Source: Bradyrhizobium guangdongense
GTDB lineage: Bacteria; Pseudomonadota; Alphaproteobacteria; Rhizobiales; Xanthobacteraceae
DNA length: 37,769 bases
Assembly: GCF_006483445.1 (NCBI RefSeq)
Contig: NZ_PPPT01000199.1
Coordinates: 1 to 37,769, forward strand
Direction of reading: 5' to 3'
Numbering within the stretch: position 1 is the first letter of the stretch; every line of letters starts with the position of its first letter. A program made the position numbers and the translations under genes. The notes beneath the pieces are model-generated. The model was not told where the DNA came from. It made no database searches and saw only the letters and a list, made by a program, of their open reading frames with translations. Of this stretch, positions 1-7,473 are shown in pieces.

Positions 1-462
1 CTTGACGGCATCGAGCGCTCGGCCAACGAGCTGAAGGAGCTTCGCGTGCACGGCGATCCGTCCCAGCTCGGCGAGCTCGAGCCGCAGATCCTGAAGGCAT
101 TGCGCGAGGTCGAAATCGGCAATGAGCGGCTCGGCAAGCTGATGAGCCGGCTCGCCTGCGAAGGCGCCGAGTTCGAAGGCCTGATGAATTCGGCGCAAGC
201 CCTGATGACCGCGCTTGGCGAGGGATCGGCAACCTTGCCGGCCGTGGCCGCGCGGCTCGAACATGCGAATGCCGTGACGCATCGGCTTGAACTCGATGTG
301 CAGGGGCAGTCGGCGCTCGATGGCTTGTTCGCGCGCTACACCATGGAGCGCGAGCGGGTCGTCCATCGCGAATTTTTGGCGCGGATCGGCGTGGCGTCGG
401 TCGTGAGTGCGCCATCCGCGGCGGCGGTTGACGCCGCCGATGACGGTATCGAGCTGTTCTGA
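1..462 (+). CDS. hypothetical protein, 3' part (5' truncated by window edge)
   Basis: The reading frame is open from the first base of the window to the stop at 460-462. The GTG at 46 is therefore probably an internal Val codon, and the true start lies upstream. The visible 153 residues are rich in Leu, Glu, Ala and Arg with no Cys-rich, membrane or signal segment, so a mostly helical, possibly coiled-coil cytoplasmic protein is likely. The C-terminus ends in an Ala/Asp-rich tail. I do not recognise the family and assign no function. Coding potential is good: the frame is uninterrupted and the third-position bias matches neighbouring genes. Confidence 0.65.
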   Translation, partial: LDGIERSANELKELRVHGDPSQLGELEPQILKALREVEIGNERLGKLMSRLACEGAEFEGLMNSAQALMTALGEGSATLPAVAARLEHANAVTHRLELDVQGQSALDGLFARYTMERERVVHREFLARIGVASVVSAPSAAAVDAADDGIELF

Positions 463-608
463 CGACATTGCGATGCTCCGTGCGGCGCGCGCAATTTGAG
501 CCGGTTGCTTTGCCGGCCATTAACCCTCGCAACACGGCTCGCCGATCGGTCATTGTCGCGCCCAAGAGTTGGGCGCACATACGCGCTCGTCCAGTTGCAG
601 GCACCTCG

Positions 609-1064
609 ATGCTCAGAGAAGGCAAATATGCTGCGTGGTTCAGAACCCCTCATGGGCAGGGCACCGGCATCGTGCACCTGGCCGGGGGGACGATCTCCGG
701 CAGCGACTGCTTCTTCACCTATGGCGGCTCCTACCAGGTCGAGCAGGATCGCTTCACCGCGGTGCTAACGACGCGGCGCCATGCGCAGGGGCCGCCGACC
801 GTGTTCGGACCCGACGAGGTCGAGGTCAATCTCGCCGGAATATGCACCGGCGCGATGGCCACCTGTTCCGGCACGGCGAGAGAAGCCCCCGGCGTGCTGT
901 TCGAGGCGACGCTGATCTACAGCCGGGACGAGATGCCGGCGACGGAGCAAAGGGGCGGCGCTGTGGTCAAGCTCAAGGCTGACAAGTTGCCAAAGGCTCT
1001 GGACGGCCGGTCGCGCCCGCGGGCGCCGTTCAAGCCCGGGCCGTCCAAGAGTCCGCCCTCCTGA
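609..1064 (+). CDS. GrlR-like (T3SS negative regulator family fold) protein
   Basis: The protein begins MLREGKYAAWFRTPHGQG and continues with an 'F.Y.GSY' stretch, an 'R.HAQGPPTVFG' stretch and a 'CSGTA' segment. This order matches the GrlR-type lipocalin-like beta-barrel family: 'G.Y...F....G.G.GiV.l..G.i.GGD..y.Y.G.Y', then 'H..G..sVFG'. The frame stays open upstream to 468, but those extra residues are basic and low in family resemblance, so the ATG at 609 is preferred (151 aa). The last 35 residues are Lys/Pro/Arg-rich and look disordered. GrlR itself restrains the virulence activator GrlA in enteropathogens. Nothing here resembles a type III secretion locus, so the name describes the fold, not a demonstrated role. 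Confidence 0.7.
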   Translation: MLREGKYAAWFRTPHGQGTGIVHLAGGTISGSDCFFTYGGSYQVEQDRFTAVLTTRRHAQGPPTVFGPDEVEVNLAGICTGAMATCSGTAREAPGVLFEATLIYSRDEMPATEQRGGAVVKLKADKLPKALDGRSRPRAPFKPGPSKSPPS

Positions 1065-1150
1065 CGCCCGGCATTCGCTCCGTGGTCAGCGCGGCAACCG
1101 CGCCTTTACAATTGGGGCCTAGCCTGCCGCGCGGAATGGCGGGAGACAGC

Positions 1151-1435
1151 ATGCCCCAGATCTGGATGACCTACGACGAATTGGCCACGCTTTGCGGCTG
1201 CGACGCCGCCGAGGCCCGGCTGCGCGCCTCGCATCTGTCCCTGGACAAGCGCAAGAGCCGGGACGGCTTCACCCGCGTCAAACTGAACCTTGCGCTGACT
1301 GCCAAATTCTTCACCACCATCCGCGAGGCGGACTTCGATCTCGATCTCGCGATCGCAGGCTTGCGCGACACCCACCGACAGATGGCCGAGCTTCTCACGG
1401 CCGAGGAGACGGGCGGCCGACGTGGGGCAGCCTAG
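1151..1435 (+). CDS. small conserved-looking hypothetical protein
   Basis: This 94-residue protein begins MPQIWMTYDELATLCGCDAA. The ATG at 1151 has a GGGAGA ribosome-binding site just upstream (about 1140-1145), which favours it over the in-frame starts at 1082 and 1136. The N-terminal half (MTYDELA.L.....A.AR..A..L) resembles the opening of a DNA-binding or recognition helix unit. A central 'KRKSRDGFTRVKL' stretch is basic, and the C-terminus is helical and acidic. There is no signal peptide or membrane segment. A regulator or adaptor is possible, but I do not recognise the family. It lies 86 bp downstream of the GrlR-like gene on the same strand. Confidence 0.6.
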   Translation: MPQIWMTYDELATLCGCDAAEARLRASHLSLDKRKSRDGFTRVKLNLALTAKFFTTIREADFDLDLAIAGLRDTHRQMAELLTAEETGGRRGAA

Positions 1436-1621
1436 CTCGGCGTTCCCGCTGAACGATCACTGGACGCGCAGAATTCGGCCACCATCCCCAGGATGCGCCG
1501 ATGGTACAGGTTGCAGTTGCCGGCATAATCGGGTCGAATCGAGCTGAGCCTGCGGCCGGAATTCGCCGTGGCGGGCGGTGTTTCTACCAAACGAGACAAA
1601 GACCATTGGGGGAGGCTGAAC

Positions 1622-2062
1622 ATGAAGCAGGCCACGTGGATGGCGAGTGCGATGATGTTGGGCGTAACGGTGTTGGGGGTGACGTTGTTGGCCCCTGCCG
1701 CCCGCGCCGAGGTCGTCAAACTGAGCGGGGAGCTCAAGGGCTCCAACGAGGTGCCGCCGAACAACAGTTCCGGCTCCGGCAAGGCCGAGGCGACCTACGA
1801 CACCGACACCAAGACGCTGACCTACACCGTCACCTATGACGGCCTTACAGGCCCGGCAATGGGCGCCCATTTCCATGGACCGAGCGAAGCCGGCAAGAAC
1901 GCCGGCATCGCGCTGCCGTTCAAGTCGACGCAAAGCCCGATCCAGGGCACCGCAACCCTCACCGACACGCAGGCCGCCGATCTCCTCGGCGGGAAGTGGT
2001 ATGCGAACATCCACACCGCCGCGAACCCGGGTGGTGAGCTGCGCGGACAGATGGCGAAGTAA
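1622..2062 (+). CDS. exported CHRD-domain protein
   Basis: The ATG at 1622 has a strong GGGGGAGG ribosome-binding site about 8 bases upstream, so it is preferred over the in-frame GTG at 1568. Residues 1 to about 28 form a classic signal peptide ending PAARA, predicting a periplasmic or secreted product of about 118 residues. The mature part is a CHRD domain: 'L.G..EVPP' near its start, 'L.Y.V.Y..L', 'AHFHGP', and the closing 'WYANIHTA.NPGGELRGQ'. CHRD domains occur in chordin and in many bacterial exported proteins. No enzymatic activity is established, and an immunoglobulin-like binding role is usually assumed. The length, one domain plus a signal peptide, is normal for alphaproteobacterial members. 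Confidence 0.9.
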   Translation: MKQATWMASAMMLGVTVLGVTLLAPAARAEVVKLSGELKGSNEVPPNNSSGSGKAEATYDTDTKTLTYTVTYDGLTGPAMGAHFHGPSEAGKNAGIALPFKSTQSPIQGTATLTDTQAADLLGGKWYANIHTAANPGGELRGQMAK

Positions 2063-2235
2063 ACCTTCGACAATCTGCGAAATCAGCCGGGCGCCGCCAC
2101 CGCTCGTGGCCCCCGGAAATCGATTAAAGGCCTGCGCGCCGCCGCCGCTGCAGTGATTGGCGGTGGCGAACGGCATAACCGGCTCCGAACCCTAATCCGA
2201 AGACCACGACAAGCAAAAGCAACCCAAGCATTGAC

Positions 2236-2270
2236 CCACCCCCGGACCGGGAAAAAATAGCAGGGGGTGG
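2236..2270. terminator. inverted repeat, possible bidirectional terminator
   Basis: An 8-bp perfect inverted repeat, CCACCCCC (2236-2243) and GGGGGTGG (2263-2270), encloses a 19-base loop. It lies between the convergent CHRD gene and the small exported protein on the minus strand. Neither side carries a clear T-run, so termination is only a suggestion. Confidence 0.3.
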
Positions 2271-2342
2271 AACGGGTATCCAGCGTCCAAGGACAATCGA
2301 AGGTTTAGATAGTCCTTACGCTTCAGTAGGGCCCGGTCGGTT

Positions 2343-2624
2343 CTACTGTTGTCGGCTAATTCCAAGCTCCCTTTGAAGCTGCGGCGACAGGCCGAGCGCG
2401 CCTTCTGAGCGCCCTTGGTTGGTCCCAACTCCATTGCGATTTCCCGACGAGATCCCCGATGGGGGGGTTGTCTGCACGCCTCTCGAAGGTGACGCCGTCG
2501 TGGTCGTCGCACCGCCATATCCTCGGTTCACGCCGCTCGGATAGGTATTCTGGGCCTGCGCGCACAAGGATGTGTCTAGAAGAAACGCCGCTGCCAAGAA
2601 TGTTATTAGTCGGAAGGTTATCAT
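2343..2624 (-). CDS. small exported Thr/Ser/Gly-rich protein
   Basis: This 93-residue protein has a clean signal peptide (MITFRLITFLAAAFLLDTSL, probable cleavage after AQA). A low-complexity mature region follows, rich in Thr, Ser, Gly, Asn and Pro, ending in a short helical segment (LSPQLQRELGIS). The ATG at 2624 has AGGAC about 8 bases upstream. There are no Cys pairs or catalytic motifs in the mature part. Its composition resembles the neighbour at 3109-3411. Function is unknown, and a periplasmic or surface protein is the most that can be said. Confidence 0.6.
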   Translation of the reverse strand: MITFRLITFLAAAFLLDTSLCAQAQNTYPSGVNRGYGGATTTTASPSRGVQTTPPSGISSGNRNGVGTNQGRSEGALGLSPQLQRELGISRQQ

Positions 2625-2771
2625 TGCCGGTCGTCCTGTGGGCTAAAGCCTGTTGAGTTGATAGTGACCGGCTCGGAGGTTTTTGCCAACCTTCGATTCG
2701 GGTGCTGATCCATAGCGGCACGCGAGCGATAGACTGGCACCGCAATCTAGTCCGCCAAGGGCAGCTGCAAG

Positions 2772-2957
2772 TTAGAAGAGCCCCTCGATCAGAATCCGGG
2801 CATCAGTGAGCAAAACGCCTATGAATGCGCCGAGTGGCGGCCAAGCGCTCAATACGATACCCCAGAGGATGATCGCAGCTGATCCAATCAGCATTTCTTT
2901 GATGTCTCGATGCATTTGCAATTCGATTTTGCAAATTTCCGGCGCGGGGTTCGTCAC
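2772..2957 (-). CDS. possible small membrane protein
   Basis: This candidate of 61 residues from a GTG start at 2957 contains a hydrophobic stretch (IGSAAIILWGIVLSAWPPLG) and a second weaker one toward the C-terminus, giving one or two membrane segments. No good ribosome-binding site precedes the GTG. In-frame ATGs at 2915 and 2894 would give shorter forms that keep the hydrophobic part. No known motif was recognised. It could be a real small membrane protein or a chance frame. Confidence 0.35.
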   Translation of the reverse strand: MTNPAPEICKIELQMHRDIKEMLIGSAAIILWGIVLSAWPPLGAFIGVLLTDARILIEGLF

Positions 2958-3108
2958 AAGTGGTAGATAAATTCGCCCGATAAAACCACCTCGGACGGAA
3001 TTATTATAGCTTCGATGGTGACAATGGTTGACCCGAAAAGTGACTCAATCCATTTCTGGTAAGCGAGTCTCGCCTTCAAAAGCATCGATCTGGCCATATT
3101 TCGCTTAA

Positions 3109-3411
3109 TTAGCGTCCGTAACGCGACCCGTTTGGCCGGAGAGGAGGTGCCTCAGTCGGGTTGTTGGGAATTGGATTGTTTTCGGGGTTGGTTAAGGTCG
3201 GCGCAATGCCGGTGGTAACGGAACCGCGATTAGGAATAATAACACGCGTGCTAGGTGCCGGCGCTCCCGGATTGAATTGATTGCCCGAGCGATTTGGAGT
3301 TGCGTAGGTTCCCGTCGACCTGGAGGTCGTAGATGAATTGATCGGAGCGCCCTGTGACGGCACCGAAGCAAGGGTAGCAGTGATCGCTGCAATAATGATG
3401 ATTGTTCTCAT
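3109..3411 (-). CDS. small exported Asn/Pro/Thr-rich protein
   Basis: The ATG at 3411 is preceded by AAAGGAG at good spacing, which decides the start over the longer frame beginning at 3465. The 100-residue product has a signal peptide (MRTIIIIAAITATLASVPSQG). The mature chain is almost entirely Asn, Pro, Thr, Ser, Gly and Arg, with NP and NR repeats such as 'NPENNPIPNNP', so it is predicted to be disordered and exported. No catalytic or Cys motif is present. The likely roles for such a chain are surface or matrix ones, but this is not established. Confidence 0.6.
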   Translation of the reverse strand: MRTIIIIAAITATLASVPSQGAPINSSTTSRSTGTYATPNRSGNQFNPGAPAPSTRVIIPNRGSVTTGIAPTLTNPENNPIPNNPTEAPPLRPNGSRYGR

Positions 3412-3609
3412 CGGCCACTCCTTTAAAGCCTTAGTCCAACAATCGGAGATGCGGCGAGTTCCCAAGGTGCAAACTCCAGACGGATTCGACGTCCGGACAT
3501 GATCATTACCAGCTATGCTCTGCTCGTCCCTGCTTCAACTCCAAAGATGCGTAGCGTCGGATAGGCCGACGAGATGGAGAGCTCCAATTGTGGCTCAAAA
3601 ATCCCGTCT

Positions 3610-3822
3610 TCAAACGGGGTGATCTGACTTGTGTTGCTGGGCGGAGGCTCGTTTAAACCATTTCAGCGGCAGGCCCAAACTGTAGGCTCGGCGGCGCAGT
3701 TGCTCGGGAGACTTCCTCAATTCGCGAGCAATAACCTGTGGCGTGGCTCCTCCAGCGACTAACTCCCGAAATCGATCGTCGTCTGGTCTGGTCCAAGGTG
3801 TAAGAGAAGTGCCTTTATCCAT
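3610..3822 (-). CDS. small HTH/SANT-like DNA-binding protein
   Basis: The 70-residue protein contains PWTRPDDDRFRELVAGG, then A..VIARELRKSPEQLRRRA and LGLPLK. This is the pattern of a short Trp-containing helix-turn-helix common in Rhizobiales (W.....D..l..L...G.s...IA..L.Rs...v..rA..LGL). The protein at 5992-6165 matches it along the same line. It probably binds DNA as a small regulator, and its target is unknown. The ATG at 3822 has no strong ribosome-binding site, but the frame does not extend further with similar residues. It lies just downstream of the EAL gene on the same strand. Confidence 0.6.
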   Translation of the reverse strand: MDKGTSLTPWTRPDDDRFRELVAGGATPQVIARELRKSPEQLRRRAYSLGLPLKWFKRASAQQHKSDHPV

Positions 3823-3976
3823 TAAGCAGCCATTGTTGAGCAGCCAGTGTGGTATGTGCGTAATTGATCAGCCAGTCGCCTCGGCTCAAGACTTGACAAC
3901 GAACAGTAGCGCGATTGCAAGTGCCGCGTATCACATGCGTGCGAACTTATCACGACTCTCGATTTCCGCTCGTTTT

Positions 3977-5569
3977 CTAGGCAACGAGCGCGGCGTCAGG
4001 GCCTGATACGTCAGGACGGCCATGGGCTTCGTCCCCCGCAAGTAACCGCAAAAATTCCGCGAATGGCAATGGCGCCGCGACCAGATAACCTTGGCCTTCC
4101 TGGACGCCGCAGGCCATCAGCGCGCGGACCTGCTCTTCGGTCTCGACGCCTTCGGCGACGACGCTCATGTGCAGATCCTTGGCGAGCGTCACCAGCATTT
4201 CCACGATCGCGGTGGTTGAGGCGTCGATGGTGATCGTGTCGACGAAGAACTTGTCGATCTTGATCGTATTGGCGCCGAGGCCTTTCAGGCGCGACAGCCC
4301 GCTATGGCCGACACCGACGTCGTCGATGGCGACACGGAAGCCATATTCGCGAAGCTCTGCGACGACGGCAGCGGCGCGCACAAGATCGTCGAGCTCGTCA
4401 CGCTCAGTCACTTCGACAACGATCTGTCGCGCCGAGATCCTGGCCGAAAGCACCGTGCGGCGGAGCGTTTCGACGAAGCCGGCGCTGAGCAGATGCTTTG
4501 GCACGACGTTGAGCGACAGCTTGAAATCCTTGTTGGCACGCAGATGCGGCCGGAGATCGGACAGCGCGCGCTCGAGCAGATGCCAGGTCATGGCCTGGAT
4601 ACGCCCGCTCGATTCCGCGAGCGGAATGAAATTCATCGGCGGCACCACGGAGCCGTCCTCGCGCAGCCAGCGCGCGAGGATCTCGCAGCCCTTGATCGCG
4701 CCGGTCTCGAGATCGAAGATCGGCTGGAAATACGGCTTGAATTCGCCGCGGGCGAGCGCGCGATCGAGGTCGGCGACGGGCCCCTCCGTCCGGCGGCTGC
4801 GTGCCAGGAGAATACCGAAGATGACGCCGAGCGCGAGCGCCAGCGCCATGGCCGGCCAGTAGGCCTCGGTATTCCAGGTGGAGAGCACGGCACGTTCAAC
4901 GTGGATGGTCGTGCGCAACGGATAGCGCACCGAGTTCTTTTCGAAGCCGGTCGGCAATGGCAGCGCCCTGTCTGGGTCCAGCATGAACTCGCCGAGCTTT
5001 TCGCCGTTGTTCAACGCCAGGAGGACTTCACTGTGGGCACGCAGCTCTGCCGGCATGATGTCGAACAGGCTGGCATTGATGCCGAGGATGGCGACCAGTG
5101 CCGTCTTCGGATCGATGTCTCTGAGCACGCCCAGTGCGTCGCCGCCGAACTGCTCGACGCGGAACAGGAAGAGTTTCTTGTCGCGCGAGGCCAGCATGTC
5201 CCTTCGGTCGGCCCAACCCTTGTCGAATTCCAGCGTCTCGGAATAGGCCGAGCAGATCACCGAGCCATCGGGATTGACGAGGCGCACATCCTTCACCGCC
5301 GAGCGCTGATAGACGTGGAGGCGGACCGCCTGCAATGCAGCCCCATCGCAATTGGCAAATCCCTTCCCGGCGAGATCGTCGAGGCTTGCGGCGGCGAAAT
5401 CGACCGCGAATTCGGACCGGCGCAGGACGACCTCGGTCAACTCGTCGAGCTGGCGTGCCTGCTGGTGGTGGATGAAGCTGGTGGCGGCCAAGTGCCCCGC
5501 TAAGCCGAACGCAGCCGTGCTCGCAAGTACGAGCGCCGCCAACATCAGGTTCGGCCGCCGCAATGTCAT
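3977..5569 (-). CDS. membrane c-di-GMP phosphodiesterase (CSS-motif and EAL domains)
   Basis: This 530-residue protein is predicted to hydrolyse cyclic di-GMP to pGpG at the inner membrane. Residues 8-30 are a membrane anchor. Residues about 31-230 form a periplasmic CSS-type sensor region with Cys74 and a CSA triplet at 106-108. Residues about 233-257 are a second membrane segment. Residues about 270-510 form the EAL domain. Signature residues are present: E296-I-L (a variant of EAL), N354, E386, D416-D417, K437 and K440, E473 in AEGVE, and a closing QGY...APLP. The loop-6 motif reads DDVGVG rather than DDFGTG, which could lower activity or alter dimer coupling. There is no GGDEF domain. In known CSS-EAL proteins, periplasmic Cys redox state gates activity, but here a disulfide pair is only inferred. 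A c-di-GMP enzyme next to a polysaccharide locus fits control of sessile growth. Confidence 0.92.
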   Translation of the reverse strand: MTLRRPNLMLAALVLASTAAFGLAGHLAATSFIHHQQARQLDELTEVVLRRSEFAVDFAAASLDDLAGKGFANCDGAALQAVRLHVYQRSAVKDVRLVNPDGSVICSAYSETLEFDKGWADRRDMLASRDKKLFLFRVEQFGGDALGVLRDIDPKTALVAILGINASLFDIMPAELRAHSEVLLALNNGEKLGEFMLDPDRALPLPTGFEKNSVRYPLRTTIHVERAVLSTWNTEAYWPAMALALALGVIFGILLARSRRTEGPVADLDRALARGEFKPYFQPIFDLETGAIKGCEILARWLREDGSVVPPMNFIPLAESSGRIQAMTWHLLERALSDLRPHLRANKDFKLSLNVVPKHLLSAGFVETLRRTVLSARISARQIVVEVTERDELDDLVRAAAVVAELREYGFRVAIDDVGVGHSGLSRLKGLGANTIKIDKFFVDTITIDASTTAIVEMLVTLAKDLHMSVVAEGVETEEQVRALMACGVQEGQGYLVAAPLPFAEFLRLLAGDEAHGRPDVSGPDAALVA

Positions 5570-5643
5570 CCGGCCCGGGAGGGGTTAAGAAACGATGACC
5601 CGGACCCTACTCCGGTAGGCGCTAAGATTGGTTTAAGGGCCGT

Positions 5644-5874
5644 CTAAGGGACCGTCGAAGCTTGGCTTCCCCCAATGGAACCGGTAGGCTGCCACCGCTC
5701 AGGGGGCAGACGATGCCGAACGGGCACGGGCCTCATATGGAAGCCCAGAGGCAATCCGTGGCGCGGGAGAACCGGTCCGCTTGACCGCGTGGCCCAGAGA
5801 CGGACCACCACGAAGGCGATGTTGATAGCGAACCAGACCAGCATTGTGCAGACGACAATGTGTGCCAAGGCCAA
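5644..5874 (-). CDS. possible small membrane protein
   Basis: The 76-residue frame from a TTG at 5874 starts with one hydrophobic helix (IVVCTMLVWFAINIAFVVV) and continues with a basic, Pro-rich tail. A GAGGG lies a few bases before the TTG, and an ATG at residue 11 would give a shorter form. It occupies the 420-bp gap between the EAL gene and the small HTH gene, where I see no other gene. The tail looks like non-coding sequence, so only the N-terminal helix supports it. Confidence 0.3.
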   Translation of the reverse strand: MALAHIVVCTMLVWFAINIAFVVVRLWATRSSGPVLPRHGLPLGFHMRPVPVRHRLPPERWQPTGSIGGSQASTVP

Positions 5875-5960
5875 GCCCTCAAAATTACTCTGCCCGTCTG
5901 GAAACGCGCCACTTGGATGGGGGTTCCTTGGTGTGACGGCGCTAGGCAGGCGAAGAAGGC

Positions 5961-6003
5961 AGGCTGCCCTTAGCCCTTCTTCAGGCTGCCCTTAGCCCTT
6001 CTT
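5961..6003. repeat. 22-bp tandem duplication at a gene's 3' end
   Basis: The 21-base string at 5961-5981 (AGGCTGCCCTTAGCCCTTCT plus T) recurs exactly at 5983-6003, giving a period of 22 bp. The inner copy contains the stop codon and last Lys codons of the small HTH gene, so the stop context is duplicated downstream of it. Confidence 0.85.
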
Positions 6004-6165
6004 GGCGCTCTTCGACTTGATCGAAAGGCCAAGGCGCAACGCCATCCGTTTGACGGCGTCGGGCGATCGGCCAAGCTGCCTGGCAGCCTCTTCCAAAGAT
6101 ATCGAAGACTTGGCCAGCTCCATCAACCGGCGGTCTTCCTTGAACGACCAGGGCTTGCGCGCCAT
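5992..6165 (-). CDS. small HTH/SANT-like DNA-binding protein
   Basis: The 57-residue protein is MARKPWSFKEDRRLMELAKS, then LEEAARQLGRSPDAVKRMAL and a Lys-rich tail. It shares the W....(E/D)DR...EL....A..L.RSP......A..LGL..K pattern with the protein at 3610-3822. It is probably a small DNA-binding regulator. The frame is open up to 6309, but the upstream residues cross a strong inverted repeat and look non-coding, so the ATG at 6165 is preferred. The 3' end overlaps a 22-bp tandem duplication. Confidence 0.65.
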   Translation of the reverse strand: MARKPWSFKEDRRLMELAKSSISLEEAARQLGRSPDAVKRMALRLGLSIKSKSAKKG

Positions 6166-6199
6166 AACCGAAACGATCCTCTTGAACACAACAGAACGA

Positions 6200-6238
6200 C
6201 AAAGCCGCCAAGCGACCCATGTTCGCTCGACGGCTTTG
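6200..6238 (-). terminator. probable intrinsic terminator for rfbA-rfbB
   Basis: The outer arms are CAAAGCCG (6200-6207) and CGGCTTTG (6231-6238). The inner arms are AGCGA (6211-6215) and TCGCT (6223-6227). Read on the minus strand, the hairpin is followed by a T-rich stretch (TCGTTCTGTTGTGTT) and lies about 150 bases past the rfbB stop. It could alternatively be a leader hairpin of the small HTH gene at 5992-6165. Confidence 0.5.
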
Positions 6239-6386
6239 CTTGGGTGGGGCCGGGCCTTGGGGGAGCCCGGTGATGAGAGGGATAGGCGATCCAGAAAAAC
6301 GCGCAACAAGGACTGCGGATTAAGCTAACTGGGAAACCTTACTTTGCATTCTCGGGTGTAAATTGCCCCGTATAAACACGGTGTTC

Positions 6387-7451
6387 TTAACCCAATCCAA
6401 TACGCGCGTGCTCGTATCCGCGCTTGAGAATGTCCTGCCACCAACTCTGGTTCTCGCAGAACCATCGAACGGTCTTCGCAAGACCGCTCTCGAAGTTCTC
6501 CTGCGCGCGCCAGCCAAGCTCGCGCTCGATCTTGCCGGGGTCGATTGCGTAGCGGAGATCATGGCCGGGACGGTCGGCGACGAAAGTTATAAGATCCCGC
6601 CGCGAACCCTTAGCGCCTGGCGCGAGCGCGTCGAGAAGATCGCAGATCCGTTCCACGACCTCGAGGTTGGTTCGCTCGCTGCGGCCGCCGACATTATAGG
6701 TCTCGCCGACTTTGCCACGCTCGAGCGCAAGCGTCAGCGCCCTCGCATGGTCCTCGACATAGAGCCAGTCGCGTACATTTTTGCCGTCGCCATAAACAGG
6801 GAGGGATTCGTCTGCCAGTCCCCGGATGATCATGTGCGGAATGAGCTTTTCCGGGAAGTGATAGGGCCCGTAGTTGTTCGAGCAGTTCGTCACCAACGTC
6901 GGAAGCTCGTAGGTCTCCCGCCATGCGCGAACCAGATGATCGGACGATGCCTTGCTCGCGGAATAGGGCGAGTTGGGCGCGTAGGCCGTCTCCTCCGTGA
7001 ACAGACCGTCGCGACCGAGCGAACCGAAGACTTCATCTGTCGAAACATGCAGGAATCGAAATCGGGTGCGCCTGTCCGGGGAAAGCGCGCGCCAGTAGCG
7101 CAGCGATTCCTGAAGCAGGTTAAAGGTGCCGACAATGTTGGTCTGGATGAATTCGGCTGGTCCATCTATAGAGCGGTCGACATGGCTTTCCGCGGCCAAG
7201 TTCATCACCGCGATCGGCTGAAATCTGTCGAAGAGTATGTGCAGACCCACGCTGTCTGAAATGCATTGCCGTTCGAAAGTGTAACGCGGATGGCCCTCGC
7301 AGCCCGGAAGTGAAGCCAGATTGGCGGCGTAGGTGAGCTTATCGATATTGACGATGTGCGCGCCGGTGTCTGCCAGCAAATGGCGGATGACGGCAGAGCC
7401 GATGAAGCCCGCGCCGCCCGTTACGAAGATGGTTGATCCCTCGAAGCGCAT
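6387..7451 (-). CDS. rfbB: dTDP-glucose 4,6-dehydratase
   Basis: This enzyme converts dTDP-D-glucose to dTDP-4-keto-6-deoxy-D-glucose, the second step of dTDP-L-rhamnose synthesis, in the cytoplasm with bound NAD. The 354-residue length is standard. The Rossmann motif TGGAGFIGS is at residues 11-19, the STDE segment with the active-site Thr, Asp and Glu at 137-140, and the catalytic Y163...K167 pair (YSASK) follows. 'NNYGPYHFPEKLIP' (192-205) is a family signature for substrate binding. It lies 22 bp downstream of rfbA on the same strand, so the two are probably co-transcribed. Confidence 0.96.
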   Translation of the reverse strand: MRFEGSTIFVTGGAGFIGSAVIRHLLADTGAHIVNIDKLTYAANLASLPGCEGHPRYTFERQCISDSVGLHILFDRFQPIAVMNLAAESHVDRSIDGPAEFIQTNIVGTFNLLQESLRYWRALSPDRRTRFRFLHVSTDEVFGSLGRDGLFTEETAYAPNSPYSASKASSDHLVRAWRETYELPTLVTNCSNNYGPYHFPEKLIPHMIIRGLADESLPVYGDGKNVRDWLYVEDHARALTLALERGKVGETYNVGGRSERTNLEVVERICDLLDALAPGAKGSRRDLITFVADRPGHDLRYAIDPGKIERELGWRAQENFESGLAKTVRWFCENQSWWQDILKRGYEHARIGLG

Positions 7452-7473
7452 TCAGTCTCTGTGATGTCGCGGC

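Noticed and set aside
1457..2176. A 239-codon minus-strand frame across the CHRD gene
   Set aside because: The CHRD protein on the other strand has a signal peptide, a strong ribosome-binding site and domain motifs. The antisense product is Gly/Arg-rich and uninformative.
4304..5503. A 399-codon plus-strand frame opposite the EAL gene
   Set aside because: It is antisense to a clearly real gene, its product is Arg/Glu/Gln-rich without any known motif, and such long antisense frames are expected from high third-position GC.
6363..7259. A 298-codon plus-strand frame opposite rfbB
   Set aside because: It is the shadow of a well-identified dehydratase, and no recognisable family is seen in the product.
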